Part shown: one piece after another, positions 48,224 through 62,479 of the stretch | Numbering within the stretch: position 1 is the stretch's first letter | How the letters are laid out: every line of letters begins with the position of its first letter | Assembly (NCBI GenBank): GCA_036897445.1 | Contig: JAYMTL010000010.1 | Span: 62,001-126,000, forward strand | Length of the DNA: 64,000 nucleotides | Origin: Pelargonium tetragonum | Taxonomy: Eukaryota > Streptophyta > Magnoliopsida > Geraniales > Geraniaceae | Direction: 5' to 3' | Made by a program: the position numbers and the translations under genes | The notes under the pieces: model-generated | The model's database searches: none | What the model saw: only the letters and a program-made list of their open reading frames with translations | What the model was told of the DNA's origin: nothing

Positions 48224-50858
48224 TAACGCGGCCCCACTAAGGAGATACCATAACACACGTTAACAAGAATAAAGAGGGTCTTGTCAGGAAACTGGAAGCT
48301 ACGTTCTACGTTTTTAATAAGTAATCTTGTATGTCTGCCATAAAATATCTGGGTACAAGGCCCTTAAGGACGGAACTGGGAGTTATAGTATTCTAAGCGG
48401 AAAACTCTATATCGGATTACAGCAGGACTGGGTCAGTAGCAGTGGAAGCGGAAGGTCCCCTTTCTAGTACGACATTAATGTTAGCGGCGTCCGACAACCC
48501 CCTTAAGTTACAATACCTCTCCGACTCATTACTTTCTAATCCTCCTAATCCTCGAGCAGAAACCAAAGCCTGAGCACAAGCCCGTCCTGCTACAGGGAGT
48601 CCTTATCACTATTATGGGTTATTAAAGTGGAATTAATTAAGGGTTTTGACTCCTGTTCTGCCTGTTTTAGTATAAAAATACTGTAAAAAGACAGTGGGAG
48701 GAGGTTGTCTACTTGTTGTTTCCTTCTTTTGTACTCTAGGGTAATCTAAGTAAAAGGAGGCACTCATAAGAAGGTGAGTTCCCTATTTTCAATTTTCTCA
48801 TCCGAGGAAGGGAGAGTTCCTTATTATAAAAAAGGGATTGAAGAGTTAAGAGTTAGACTTTCTATTAAGATTAAGATAGGTTGAGGTAAAACAAAGAGTA
48901 AGACAGCTGACTAAGAAAACAAGGGCTAATAAAAGAGGTCTTATTCTCTTCTTAATTAATATGTTTTCCTTTGAGATCTTATGGGGCACTCGATAAAAAG
49001 GAATTGTACTTAAGTCTTTTTTTTAGATTATCTATACTTTACTGTGATTGAAGTCTTGAGTCTTTATTTTACATTCAAATAAATAGAGTGCCTAAGTTAT
49101 AATTTACCAGTTCAGAAAGTCCAAGTACGCCTCGAAAGGAGTGTCGAAAATGCGCCGTGGGTTATATAAAGAAAATCCTCTTCGACTTATGGGTTCTCTA
49201 TAACTTTTGTATCGAAAGATTTTGAGTTAAGAGAATACTCCTTTGAAGGTAACCCCACCCCTGACACAGGGATCAAAGGATAGAATATAGAGAGGGTGCC
49301 CCTCATTTTTGACTCAGCTTAGTCTTCGTTTACCTATATCTGTTAGAATAGCCTCAATTCCAACCTATTCTTAATTATGAGCTACCAAAACCTACGGAGA
49401 CTCATAATTTCGGAATAACCATGCTAGCCCGACTTAAAAGATAAAAATAGAAGCGCCGAGCCTTACGGACCACTGCTATCTTACTCTTTTAATTATAAAA
49501 CAAATAGGAAGATTACTACACGCAAGCAAATATCCTAACTTTCCTGTTAATAATCTAAGAAAAGCGGGTCCTATTAAAGTGAAAACCCTTACCGAAGTTG
49601 TTTCTACTCTACCTGATGTTTAAAGAACGGCCTAGTTTCAAGGTTATCCTGAATTTATTAAGTTGTACATCTAACTTCCCTGGATTGAGCTGTTATAATT
49701 AGTGTCCCTTTGATCCTTTTTTAGGGAATCCTCGACTAGACAAAAAGAGCGTAACCGGAAGCTTTAAGAATTCCTTAAGGCAACGGGTCAATTCTTGCAG
49801 TATATTAGTAAGGTTTACTCGTATCTTTGATATATGGATCTCTTTTAGAGCAAGTCTTAGGAAATTTGGAGTTAACTATTAACGAGTGTTTCCCCTTTCA
49901 TTTTTTGTTTTGAAGGCTTTTAATCCCTTATAGAGAACTTTCCACAGGCATTGGAACATACCTGAGAAATCTCCAAGAACTACGAATATCCCACTGTTAA
50001 ACATCTTCGAACTCTTCTCTTCGCTGAGTTTTTATCCGTTGTACACCTTGCACTAACCCGGCAAACGTAGCTTCAAGGGACTTCTATAAATCTCTTATAG
50101 GGAATATTTTATAAAATATGTAAACGAGTAAGAATCCTAGCGTATCAAAAGGGACTAAAAACTAAGTAAGAAATTCTAACTAATTTGCAGGAAAGATATA
50201 CATATAGGATCCCTTGCTTAAGCGTATAAGGTATTCCGGGGCTCGATGCTTCTTAGAGTACTCACTTTAGAGCTCGTCGTACAAAAGGAAGTTCCAATAT
50301 TTTACCTTTAGCAGTAATTTCAGAAAAGTAGGCAAAAGCCGGGATATTAGAATTGCACGAAAGTCCGTACTTAAGAAGTCTCAAAAGGGTGATTTTTTTC
50401 GAGAGTTTTAGCCTTAAAAAGCAGGTAGGCCCTCATAACAAATACGTACAGACATTCCCCTTTTCGAGGTCCCGTTACGAGTAGAGTTTCTGGTACATGA
50501 GTTTAAAGACTCCTCGAGTTTTCGTGCTTTGAAGTGTTTATAGGAGTCTCTCTAACTAAAATAAGTGCTAGGGAGCTCTGATATAGTAAGCTTCGGGAAT
50601 CTTAAAGAAGCGTTTGCCATAGAGCAAGGAAAGGCTCTTACTAGCTAACATCATAATAAAGGATTTCGTTCCTGGTTTAACTTGGCCCCCTCTAAAGTAA
50701 ACAAGCCTCCATCGTTTAGAAAACCTTTAATAAAAAAGCGGGTCTTTGAAATGAAAGTAAGATAGAAGACTTTCTCTTGATCTTGATTAAGAAGCAATCC
50801 CTTCCCTATATTCTGATATTCCGTAAGTAGAAGTGAATTGGCTGGCAATAAAGTAGAT

Positions 50859-50871
50859 TATATATATATAT
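50859..50871. repeat. (TA)6 microsatellite
   Basis: Six TA units and a final T form the longest pure dinucleotide run I noticed. Confidence 0.7.
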
Positions 50872-53800
50872 TGGAGTGAAAAAGCAAATTCCGTTTGCTC
50901 AAATTAGGAAAAAGTTTACAGTAAATTCGTTATTAAGAGCTCCGATTTAATAATATAATAGGGGGAATTCTCCTTTTAGTTTTGATAAACCAGAAATGGT
51001 AACTAGCAACACATCGCTGCAATCTAAAGGAAAATCTTTTAAGTAAGTAAGTTTAAAGATTTTGGGTATCCCTAAGATTTTGATCCCTGCATAAGGAGGC
51101 GCCCCTAGCTTGTTGCGCCGAAAATAAGTGTTAAAACCCCTTCTACTGCTGTGCAAGGAATCCCTTTACAGGGTGGCTTTTTATTTAACTAGTTAGAATT
51201 TACAATAGAATTTTCTTAGAAAGTTACTTAAAAGAGAGCCTCTCAAATAAAAAGGAGTCTTTTATTAAAATAGCAGGTTTTTGGTATCATAGATGAACTC
51301 CTGAATCTTGGATTTATATAATTATCTATTATTAATTAGATAAGAAATTTAACGTAACTACCTAATCGATCGACTTACTTTTTATACAAAAAAGGGAAGC
51401 ATTCTAATGTCAAACTGGGTGAGTGGTCCTCAAAACTTTAAATCGCTGGGGTTAATTGTTATTAATAAGAAAGGCTAAAGATTTAAGTAGTAGCTATAGC
51501 TGATTAGAAAAACCTAAAGAAGGATTTCCCCAGGGGTTGGTAAGGAGCTTCCATACCTTTACTAGAATAACAGACTTTGACTTTATTTACAAAATTTTTA
51601 GCTTTAGTTCTTTTTTATACTCCCAGATGTTTTTATTATCTGGAATGGGAAACCTAGGACTAATTTGATCCTTTTCGATGTCTCGGGCCGAATGAAAAAG
51701 GTAAGATTCATTAGGTGTAAGACGCGGACAACTGAATATACCACACAAGCAAGGATCTTAACCAATAAAGAGTAGAACAAGGGTAGATTAAGGCGTGGAA
51801 TGTGAACTGCAACAATTTTCTGACATTTATGAAACTGCGTAGAGAGTTACTTGGGGGGGTATAACTAGAAGTCTAAGGAACTAAAAGAATTTGGACTAAT
51901 TGGGCTTTTATTTGCCCCACATAGAACCCACAAGGCAAAGCATTTCCTTATCACGGGGCTCTCCGAACGGTTAAGACAAGTGATGTATTCTCTTATGGGA
52001 TATATGTTCCCTTAGGCTCCTTCCTTTAAACTACCGCTAGCGCTAGTAAAAAAGAGTACTACGAGCCCCAAATCCATACTAAAAGTCTTTTACTAGATTC
52101 CAAAAATCTTTCTAAGCGCTACTTACGAGATTATCTGTTTTACTAAGTTTAATTTACAAGGAGAATCTCTTAATAGAAAATTATAATAACAAAACCCTTT
52201 TATTTCCGTTAACGCTTTAATTTAATAAGATAGAAACGGAAACAAATAATTAATTTGCGACCCAAAAAAGACGGATCCTCGATCTAGAATAGAAATGTAG
52301 TTAGCCGCTTTTTTATTTAAGTGCCCCTTTTGTTTAAGAGAATAAGACTCGATAGGAGAGCCTGGGGCGAGCTAAGCAAGATTAAAATCTATTTTCAATT
52401 TTGGGTACGGGCGGCCTTTTTCAGGAGTTCTTGCTAAGGACTCTATATTAAAATTTAGGATATATCTAGGTAGATTGAAATAAAAAGTTATATTCCAAAT
52501 AAAGAGGACTTTTCACTTTAAATCAACAGCTAAATTTGTTTAAGCTGTTAACTTTAATAATTGCATTCATTACCTTTTCTACAAAGGCAAAGGGGCGTTT
52601 TTATAACTAGAGTTCTCTCTTATTATCTCGGGTAATACAGCTTTTTCATAGAATACAGAGCTAAAAGTAAGTACGTATAGGGTTTTGTAATACAAAAAGT
52701 AAATTGTAATCTAAGCAAAGCATGGGAATCCCTTATCTTTAACCTTTTTTGAAAAGCGTTTGCTCTTAATGTTTGGTGTCTTTTTTCTTGAGCTTGTGCT
52801 CCCTTATTCTTCTTTGTAGGCATGGATACCAAAGTGGTAAGTGCACTTTTTATTTCGGGGGATACTCTTGTCTTATTCTGCAGTTAAAGGCCCTCTTAAT
52901 CTTAAGCAGGAGCGGTAATTAAAAATGAAAAGCAAGGAATTCCTAAAATGTCTGAGAAGATTAAAAGTCTAGGGTGTTAAAAGGATCCAGAGATTTCTAT
53001 ACAAGTGTTAATAATCTAAGATAAGAGTTTAGCAAGGTTTATATATTTCTTTTCTAGATTTTCTACGAGGCCCTTAGTCAAAAAGTAAGATTGGCACTTC
53101 CTAAAGTTACGGGGAACTCTTGTATAAATTCAGGCTAGTTTCTTTTTCAGTAAAGTCAAAAAATTTTATAGTAGCAAATTTATAACTTATCCGGAATTTA
53201 AGTTGAGGTATCCTTTCACAAGTGGAACTGTAAGATATTCTATAAAAAGCAGAATTATACTTGATGTCAAGCCAAAGAGAGTTCTCTCTTAATCTTCCTG
53301 TTAAAATTCGTATAGATATTAGTAGAATCCCGGTTTACTCATCATAAGGATCCCCGGCGGCTAATTAGGAATTCTTTTTTATAACTATACTTCACCATGT
53401 AACTTTTTAATTTTAGGAGTGCTCTACTTTCACACATCTTGTACTTTATACTTTAATCCCTTATATTGAAAAGAGCTCTTGTATTTTACTCTTTATCTAA
53501 AATATCTACGAATTCCAACTACAAGTGTCCCACAGACTCGACCTTACGTTTTTAATTTATTTCATTGACGGACTTTCTCGAAAGACCTGGAGAATAGAAA
53601 AATACAAGAATATATACCCTAATACATACTCTGTAATTTGTACCCCTTCTATCGAGGTATTAGGAACTTCCTGCAAACCGAGTATTTATACACTTATACT
53701 TAGCATTAATCCGCTTCCCTTAATAATACACAGTTAGTAGAGAACCCTAGTCAAGGACTTGGAAACAAAGAAGCTTTTTACGTAAATTTCTTTTGTAAGC

Positions 53801-55708
53801 GGGTCTTTGTAAAAACTGAGAATATTAAGTCTTTTACAGTTAATCCTTTGTAACAAGAGCGTTTTCGAGGAACTGCGTGGTATAATAAAAAAAGGGACCA
53901 TAAAATAACACTTTTTAAAAGGGGCATCTATCCGGGGGAATAAGGGAGATTTTTGAATGGAAAATATTGCATATCCAGATATTCTTAAGGAAATAACTAA
54001 TTAGAATATCCGTGTCAAATTACTACCTCCTCTGAGTAAGTACCAAATCTGGAGTTGTTTGAACTTCCTTTAGCCTGGTCTAGTCAAAGTTTAGTAGGTA
54101 AACCCGCGAATTCCGAGGAAAAAGTTTCTACTAAATAACTCAAAAAGTATGATATAAAAAACTAACCCATAACGCCAACTTGAACACCCCTATTATATTG
54201 GATCAAGAACATACGAAAAAATAGACAAGAATTGTATAAGCAAGTAGAACCCTTGCTATAAAAAGGGCAATTTAGGGTCCCAAGGATACCCTCTAAAAAT
54301 ATATCTTATAAGCAAAGCTAAATGTTCTATAATAAATGCTATTTGAAATGTACAGCCCTTATGAACCTATTCTAATTGCAGTCTACCCAGTTACTTTAGG
54401 CAGGACCCAAACAATTAACTAATTATAGAAACCGATATACCAACGGAAATAAAAGCACTTACTTCATACCTAAACTTTAAACAGTTTATAATAATTTAAT
54501 TACGATTAACCTTTTCTTTCTACGGCACCCCTTTAAGCAAACAGAGGGTTTTTTTAAACCCAACGAGGGGTCATCCTATAAAAAAAAGAAAAGAAAGCAT
54601 AGATTTTCAATGTTCAACACTAAAGTACACTCTAACAAGCATTCATATCCTACATAAGTTTTTACAACAGAGGCCTAGTTTAGTAGAAGAACTCCCTATA
54701 GAAGCAATCTCAAATACCTTTAATCTAAAAATATTTGATATGCTTGGATGACGGAAACCCAAATTCCTTAATCTTAATGTAGTAGCTTTTATGCCCTGAA
54801 CCTTTTTTCCCCTTCTAAACCCGGGCACCAGGTAGTCTATCGCTCTTAAAACCCCAATGTAGATTAAAATTTTTACAATATCTCGAAAATCTTAGTAGAT
54901 TTTTATTCAAGATTTCAGAGACAATGTTACTAAATACTTTACGGGTCCCGTATTTACACTCCATATTGCAAGATCCTATATTACGAAAAATCTCGTAGAG
55001 ACCGCTTTAATTAAATGACTCAAATTAAAACTGACAGGTACAAAAATTAGGCATGAAGTCTTAAGACCCTTTAGGAAAATTGGGATTCTCCGTATTAAAC
55101 TCTTTACAAACAAAAGCCCTATCTAATTAGGATTTTCTCTAGACCTCTCTAACCTAAACTAGTTAAAAAGATATCAACACTCTAAAAAAACCAAGAATAA
55201 TAGTAGAATAAGATATCTTGATAAAATTTACTAACAACTCTCAAAAAGTACTGCTAGTGTAAAGTTGCTGAATGAACCCCGGGTTCAGTTGATCTTTGAC
55301 AGAGCATCCGGTTAAAACTTAAATGCTAAGACTTTGCTTTCAATATGTCTTCTTTTTTTTAAATCCGGGCGAGAGCTAAGGGAGTTCCGTACAAAGGGGT
55401 TTCTTTCCTTATATTAAGAGTTTCTATATCGAAATTTCCTTCAAGTTCTGTTTCTGTCAATTACCCAGATTTTTGAATCCGTTATTACTGGATTTTTTGC
55501 AGGAGATTTTAACATTAATAAAGAATCCTTTCCTTTTTTCAAGCTTTTTTAGCTAAATTAACTTCGTTACCTTTCCTCTACCCCTAGGACTATATCAGAG
55601 CCCTCTGCTTACACCGGAAACATCTTAGGGGAGCGCCTTGCTACTAGAATCACCCAACAAAATACTATGATATTATAGGACGGACAAGTCCCGGTAAAGA
55701 ACAAAACA

Positions 55709-55721
55709 GATAATGTAATTA
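55709..55721 (+). repeat. GGTAATGTAATTA-family motif, one mismatch
   Basis: GATAATGTAATTA differs from the family 13-mer at one base. It lies in background DNA between the 48 kb and 63 kb copies. Confidence 0.45.
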
Positions 55722-57635
55722 TAAGAAAAAGGGGCTCCAGTATTAGAAAGTGACCGGCTTTGCTATTTCTTTATGAGTAAATATCCCTAGACTTGGGGAT
55801 CTTTTACAAAGAAACTCGAGTATGTGTTGCGGAACCAAAAAGGGTGCAAATCCCTATATTTCTTAAAAAAATTTCTAGTTGAATTCAATACACAATAGTA
55901 ACGGTTTGACTTACTATAACTAAAAGGTAAGTTTGTCAACACTAACCCTGCGACTTATGAAATCGGATTTATTAGAGCTACTACAATAGAAATTAGAATT
56001 AAGTCGTAATCGAGCTTTTTGAAAACAATAAAGGAAGCCCGATTTAGTGCCAAGAGTCTTAAAAGAAACAAAAGTAGGCCTCTTATGCAAAAAAATCTTA
56101 AGCAGCAAATGTAATAAAGAAATTTCCTTTTAATAACTTAAATACTATACTGACTTGTTTTGAGTTAAGTTACCAAGGAAAAGTATAGGGCAGTAGTTAC
56201 CAACGAGAGGCTTTTTTTAGATAGGAAAGGGCGGGATCTCGGGGTCCCTAATAGCAGAAATTTGGAAAGGGTTTCCTAGTAAGAACGCTTTTTATTATAG
56301 ACATTGTAGTAAAATGTTTAAACAAGGAACAGCTTATTAAGAGAGGAAATAGGAACCTCCTGGGGTTCTTAGATTATCTTACTAGAGCAAATTGATTGGC
56401 GGAGAAACAAAGAACTCACTTCTAAGGAAATGCCCAAGGAAGAGGGACTCCCCTTTTATCGCTGCTAAAGAATTCCGTAAAAGGATCCCCTCGATTTAAC
56501 TAATTCTTACTTGACCCTGTCTTTTACGAATATTCCTAAACTAAAAGAAGAACAAAAATGACATTTTCCATTTGACTCGAGACTTAGGAATTAGGAATAA
56601 AACTCAATTCCGGACAATATGCATGAGAACATAGACCTTGTTTGCGCGAGGCCCTTCAAAGAATGGCAAGAAATACACGCCACTCCTTTACACTTTTGTC
56701 ACTTAATTTAATGAAAGGGACGTCCTTTTTTATAACTTTAGAGCGATCCTACTCTGCTCTGATTATAGGTCCTTTTGGATTGGTGTAAAGTAAAGCACCT
56801 TAAGTAAACTCCTCCTCGCAAAGGAGTCCCTAGATGCGCTCCTACAAGTAAAACAAAGTCTTGATAGTATAGAGTAATCTAGAAAAAAAGGAAGCTAAGT
56901 TGAGAAAGTTCTTCTTAAACTTTGTTAGTAAAGCCCACTTAGCTATAGAATTTGACTTCCAGACTACATCTTTATAAAAAGTCATCTTATGTAGACGATA
57001 TCCTAAAGGGCTAACCTCCTCTAAGAATAGACAAGGTTAGCATTTCTTTTTGCTTTATTTAAGAATTTTGATTAGTTCACCTAGAAAATATCTATTACAG
57101 AATAGCCTATAAGTTATACCTTGTATAGGAGTACCCCTAGGCTAGGATTCTGGCTTGCGCTGTACTGAGTCCCCGATAAATCAAGAAGGAAAAGCTTGCG
57201 ATTCTACGACGTGTGTACTTTTTTATTTATTAGGCAAAAAATCCCAGTAAGGGCCCATACTAAAAAGAATGTGACCAGTTGCAACACTCTTTAGAATACC
57301 CCGCGGGCTTATATGGTTTGCGAAAGACCCTCGTTAAAAATATAACAAAAGCGAGTTTCTCTTAATTATAGTTAAAGCTTCCTTGTAATTAAAAAAAGGG
57401 TACTTTTAAAGTAATTATGCTATAGTTTAGTCAGCGATAGCAAAAAAGAAGCCCGGGACCTTCCTTTATTAAGTTAAATTAGTTTGTGTTTCTGGTGTGA
57501 TTAGGTAGATATTATAAGTACCTTGTTTACCTATTTTAAGGAATCCCTGTCAGTATCAAGCCTCAGATATATTATAAAGCCTTTTATGGCAGCTCACTTT
57601 TTAAAAAGAGTTTCTCTCCCCGTATACAAGACTTA

Positions 57636-57651
57636 AAAGCATGAAAGCATG
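57636..57651 (+). repeat. Two-copy 8-bp tandem duplication
   Basis: AAAGCATG is repeated immediately. It is one of the window's scattered micro-duplications. Confidence 0.45.
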
Positions 57652-58998
57652 GGTCTATGAATACACTCACCAAGGGGATCAGGCCTCTAAGAACCGCTCC
57701 AAAAGAGCTCGGAAACGCTAATCTAAGGGACAAGTCTCAGACAGGAACCCGGTAAAGTTCGACTCTTTATTAAGGTATTTCGCAAGGAAGGATAAAAATT
57801 CCAGACTTTAAAGCAAGCAAAAGGATTCCCAGTGCATCCTTTTTTGTGATATAAACCTCGTTTACCTTATAAATAAATATATAGAGCCCTTAAATTCCTT
57901 CCTAAAATTACCTTGTCCTGAACTTGTCGGGATCCATATGAGGGGTGCTTTGGTAATAACGAGAGTTAACATTGAAGCACGGAAAAGAAAGAGCAGGCAG
58001 TAATAAGGGCCCTCTAATACTCTAGTAGTTAATCAACAAACGATTAAACGCGGATCTTAGGGGCTAGTAATACTGTTAAGAAAACACTATTCAAATTCTT
58101 ACTCTGGGTTTAATTTAACAGAATCTATACTTTAAGGGGTCTATACAAAGTAAAGTACTTTAAATTTCCTTTAAGTTCTAAAGACTGAGTGTCTGCTTAG
58201 TTATGCATTTCCCTTTGAGTTTTAGTAAACGGGATCTTGCTTCCATAGAACAAAAATTTTAGACCCGTATAGTAACTAAAAAAATAAGGGTTGAGTTCTG
58301 TCTTAATTTATATAGAAAGGAAAACGACTACCTATATAGTGCGGTGGAGCTCCTTCCATAGTTAAAAGCTAATGTTCATAGGGGATACTTATCTTTATTT
58401 TTAAAACTAAGTAGAATAATTCCAATTCTTTTAAAGCAGCTCTCTTACCTTAATTTTGTATAGCTGTTGCAGTTTTTTTTACGTAAAGAGGACCCCTGCT
58501 ACGAGTTTTGTAACAAAGCAGGATACATCTTATTTTTTGAGGGAGTTGTTAAATTGCAAAGTTATAGCTATAGGTTCGTTACATTTTATTAGATTTTATA
58601 TATAACTAAGGGGTTCCACCTTTAATTGGAAAAATGACTGGTATTGTATTAACGGCTTTAGCTAGTCAAAAAAGTCTTATCCTTAGTTTATGATACTATA
58701 TCCCTTTACCGGGGACCCCTAACATAGGAACTTCTCAAACCCGATATGGCCTGGCATAAATATCTGAGTCTTTTTATTCTTTTTTTATTTTACTTTTTAT
58801 AATCACTAAGAAAGTTTTTTACTTTGATTTAAGTGGAGATCGAAGACCCTATGAATTAAGTTTGCGTATTAGTCCGTATGTAAGTCTTACTAATTGCATT
58901 TTCATTTTAGGTTTTTTCCTAATCTATTCGTACTGAATGCTTAATCTCCTAAGTCTTTAACTTACTGACATGCGATGTTATCGCAAGAAGAACCTTGC

Positions 58999-59020
58999 TC
59001 TAATAAAATTCTAATAAAGG
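58999..59020 (+). repeat. Two-copy 11-bp tandem duplication
   Basis: TCTAATAAAAT is followed by TCTAATAAAGG, nine of eleven bases identical. Confidence 0.45.
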
Positions 59021-62000
59021 AGATGTCCCTTTCTTAAACTTTCGACTTTACAAAAAGTTAGGTCCGGCAGAGATGCAATGCTTAGGAATACAATAAAAAA
59101 GATATTGCTCTATAAAATTTAGAAGATACCGAACTCATTTTGATTCTGCACTAGGAAATACAAACAAATGCTAATATAATACCAAACCAAGGGCTTTCTA
59201 TTATAGAATTATGGATTAAGGCTATCTTCATTTGTGTAACTTATATAAAGTTTCCTAACACTTGTCAGTCAAGGAAAAGAGGCTTTCGAGATTTTACTAT
59301 AACGAAGAGGGGTTTAGGAAACACCCAGCAGTACTTTAGGGTATCTAAGCTGCCAGCCCTCTTTGAGAGTCATTTTATAAGGAAGGTTCTTTCTTACTTT
59401 TATTGTGTCTTTGTTTAGCTACCACAAGGTATTCCTGTGTTTAGTAAAGTGAAGCTTTTTAGTTTTAATTTGATAATCCTCGATCCCGGGTTACTTACAG
59501 GAGCTGCTCCTTTTAGATTTTAGATTAAGTAAGCATAGCTAGGATACTAGGAAAGAGGACTTTTTATTAAGTCGTGTAGGCGCAGCTATCGATACCTTTT
59601 TAATCCTGGTGTACAAGGGCTCCCGCTAAAAAAGGGGTACTCAAAATGGAGTTTAGTTCTAGGTTTTTCCTATCAATTTTTCAGAGGAAAGGGGCGGGCG
59701 TATGAGCCTTATGGATTAGCATGGCCAGATAGGAATAAAACTAAATTCTTAATCACGCTACAAGGTTTACGGGAGTTCCGCGGAGGGCTATTTAATTGTC
59801 TTTATTAGACTCGTGAAAATTTCTGTATAATATAAAGGATGATTAACTTGAGACAGAAAAACCAACACCTTAAAAGTATAAAGGAATCCGTTAAACGAAA
59901 GAATTTTTTCATTTTTAATAAAGCAGCTCCTGCTAAGGTCTTACAACTAAAAAATAGGAATATCTATTACTTGCCCCGTATTGCAGAAAAACTCTAAAAG
60001 TTACAGATACTTAAGAACCCCTGATCTTTCATTCGGTCAAATGGGAACCCCACTCTTTTAAGAACTCTTAAGAGCTCCGTATCCTGTACTCATTTATAGT
60101 TTATATAGGGACACATACTGATAGGGATCAGTACCCAACAAACTAAGAATTTCCGTAACATGAAACCTAACTAAGCTAAGACTTCTCCTTATTTTATCAC
60201 AACATTTATACTAAAACTAAAACCCCTTGTTATATCATACTTAAGATAAGGACAAAAATCCCTTTGTTTAAAGTTAAAGAGAGACCGAACCAAAAGGGAA
60301 CGCGGAAACCCTTCTCCCTTTATTAATTTGTTGTACTCAGGCTCTATTCAAAATACATTTCTATTCTCAAGCGATTCCGTTTAGGAAGCCGTCTATCTGC
60401 TAATACGATGTCTGGCCATATTTGCTTATTAATAGCTAACCCAGCAGCTTTTTGTATGTATATGCTTAGCTCGCTTACTTCGAGTATCACTTGCGGATCA
60501 AAATCTGTTTCGAAATTTAGGGGGTTCCTTGTGGTTTACGCGGTAGTAGCTCTATAAAAGCAATTTCATATACATGTAGCTGTTAGAGACCCAGGCCAAC
60601 TTACTAACCAAAAACTTTTCAAGGTAAGATCATAATAACTACCAGGAGTGTTCTATATAAGGCAATGAACCCCTTATCTATTTTTAATTCTTGTGTTTGT
60701 GGGTTTAGTAAAGATAGGGGCTTTTGGGCAGACTTTTACTCGAATACAAAAGGCAGGGTTTATTCGTGTGGTTATTTAATTTCTTTATAAGGGGACTCCG
60801 AAAATCTCGAGAATTATTCATCAAGGTGTCTAGAGTGTTGTAAAAAAACTCTTATTGTAATGCAATCTCGGCGCTAAAATATAAACAAGTTATTAATTGG
60901 GGTATAACACTTGCAGGAGAGGGCTCCTCAAGCATACTTGTTCTGTAACAAGGTTGTCTGGAATTTCTGGTTTAAGAGTTGGGTTAGTTAAAAATAACAA
61001 GTTCTTTCGCAAGTGAGGGAAATAATACAATAACTACAGTTAGATATTTTCAAAAAAAGTATACTAGAAAATTTTTATTCCAAATGTTAAAGGCTCTTAA
61101 ATTAAGAAATTAGCACTCTTGTGATTGTACACAATACAAATTGCGGATCCTATCTTCCAAATTAAGACTTTGTCTGAGTCTGAGGCCATAATGGATCCTA
61201 TATTTAGGGGCTTTTTTGTATGGAGTTTTGAAACTAAAAGCAAGAAGCTCCTCCTTTTCCTCTTAGTTTGTTTATTTTAGAAAGGGTACCTTTATTATTT
61301 TTCCTGCAAAGAAAGAGCAATTATAATTTATACAATCCTGAGTTATCAGGTAGTTGTAAAATCGATATTAGTATATGAAATTTAGAGCCAACTTTTGGGG
61401 GTAGCACCAGTTATACTACACAAGTAACTCTTTTTTTTACCCCGGGCTTTACTATTATTCGGAAATTCCTCCGGGGTCTCTAACAAAAATTTTTCGGACA
61501 TTGAAATCAATACCCTTTTTACTAGCGCTACTGTTCGTTAAGTATAGATATTGAAACTGGGTCAGTTAAACAAAAAACATGCTAAGGTCCTAACTTTCAC
61601 TAGATTTTAAGCGGATTAGATTTACTGAAGTGGAGTTTAGTAGTCAGTCAAAAAGTAACTTGTTTGTAAAGCAATGAATTCTAAATACTCGGTCAAATAG
61701 AAAGGGGTTTATAAAGAGTAAAGCTAATCCCGCAAGTTCAGAAAAAGAAGTCTTAATTTCAGTGAAAACGGAATATCAAAAGGTACCCTAGATATATAAA
61801 TATAATGAAAAAGCAAATACCCTAGGAGCCCCTTCTTATTCGATTTATTGGGAAAACTAGACTTTAAATTTAAGGACTTACCACCCAATTTGACTTAGGA
61901 AACACTTTCCTAAAGCGCCTCAACTACCGAAAAACCTTGTAGCTAGACCCTATACTTGCTTTGTGCCCGTTATATATCCTTAGGCTAGAGCAATGTCCGA

Positions 62001-62410
62001 TTCACTATTAAAAGGAGCTCCTTAATTTAGCTATTCGTGCAGCTTCTAAGAAGATTTACTTGTTACTTCCAACTATACCAAGGCAGCACTTACAGGATTC
62101 TCTACAAGTGATAACCCGGAGTTTTCTTAACCTTTGCAAGGAACTCTACTGAAGTCGACCTAGAATGCCTTTACATCCAAAAAATTCTTTATTAAAAATA
62201 AGGGATAGGATATAACTTGTATAAACTAGGTTCCCAATATAAGTTTTTCAGGTACTGCCCAGACACCCCGGGATAATACCAAGGAATTCCTGCAAGATCC
62301 GCTAAATAATAATCCATAGCCCTGCTTAGTTTTAATTCCCTGGAAAGTTTTTTTACTAAACTTTTTTGCATTATCTGTAATTTGAATTAAAGAGCTGAAA
62401 CAAGGAGCCC

Positions 62411-62479
62411 CTCTAGGATGTTAGTTCTAATTATATAAATTGAAATTTATCAGCTACCCGCTTTAGGTAGCTCCTAGAG
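62411..62479. repeat. Nested inverted repeats (cruciform-like)
   Basis: An inner hairpin (AGCTACC 62,452-62,458, loop of seven, GGTAGCT 62,466-62,472) lies inside an outer pair, CTCTAGGA (62,411-62,418) and TCCTAGAG (62,472-62,479). All arms are exact. The GC content of the inner stem makes this the most stable small structure I found. No gene lies next to it. Confidence 0.6.

Larger units (their letters stand above)
48166..48620 (+). other. Less mutated, GC-richer patch led by paired motifs
   Basis: Beginning with two family motifs 39 bp apart, the sequence turns richer in G+C and keeps CA, TG and CG words (for example GGACTGGGTCAGTAGCAG near 48,426). It looks younger or less exposed to RIP than its surroundings. 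The A-run before each GGTAATG could be read as a purine tract followed by an LTR-like TG start, but I find no matching end or second LTR. Several short frames occur, none recognisable. It is probably a fragment of a mobile element. Confidence 0.4.

Noticed and set aside
58842-58855. GAAGACCCTATGAA, a word like the conserved GACCCTATGAA region of large-subunit rRNA
   Set aside because: Neither flank matches the rRNA context and no other conserved rRNA segment was found nearby; taken as chance.
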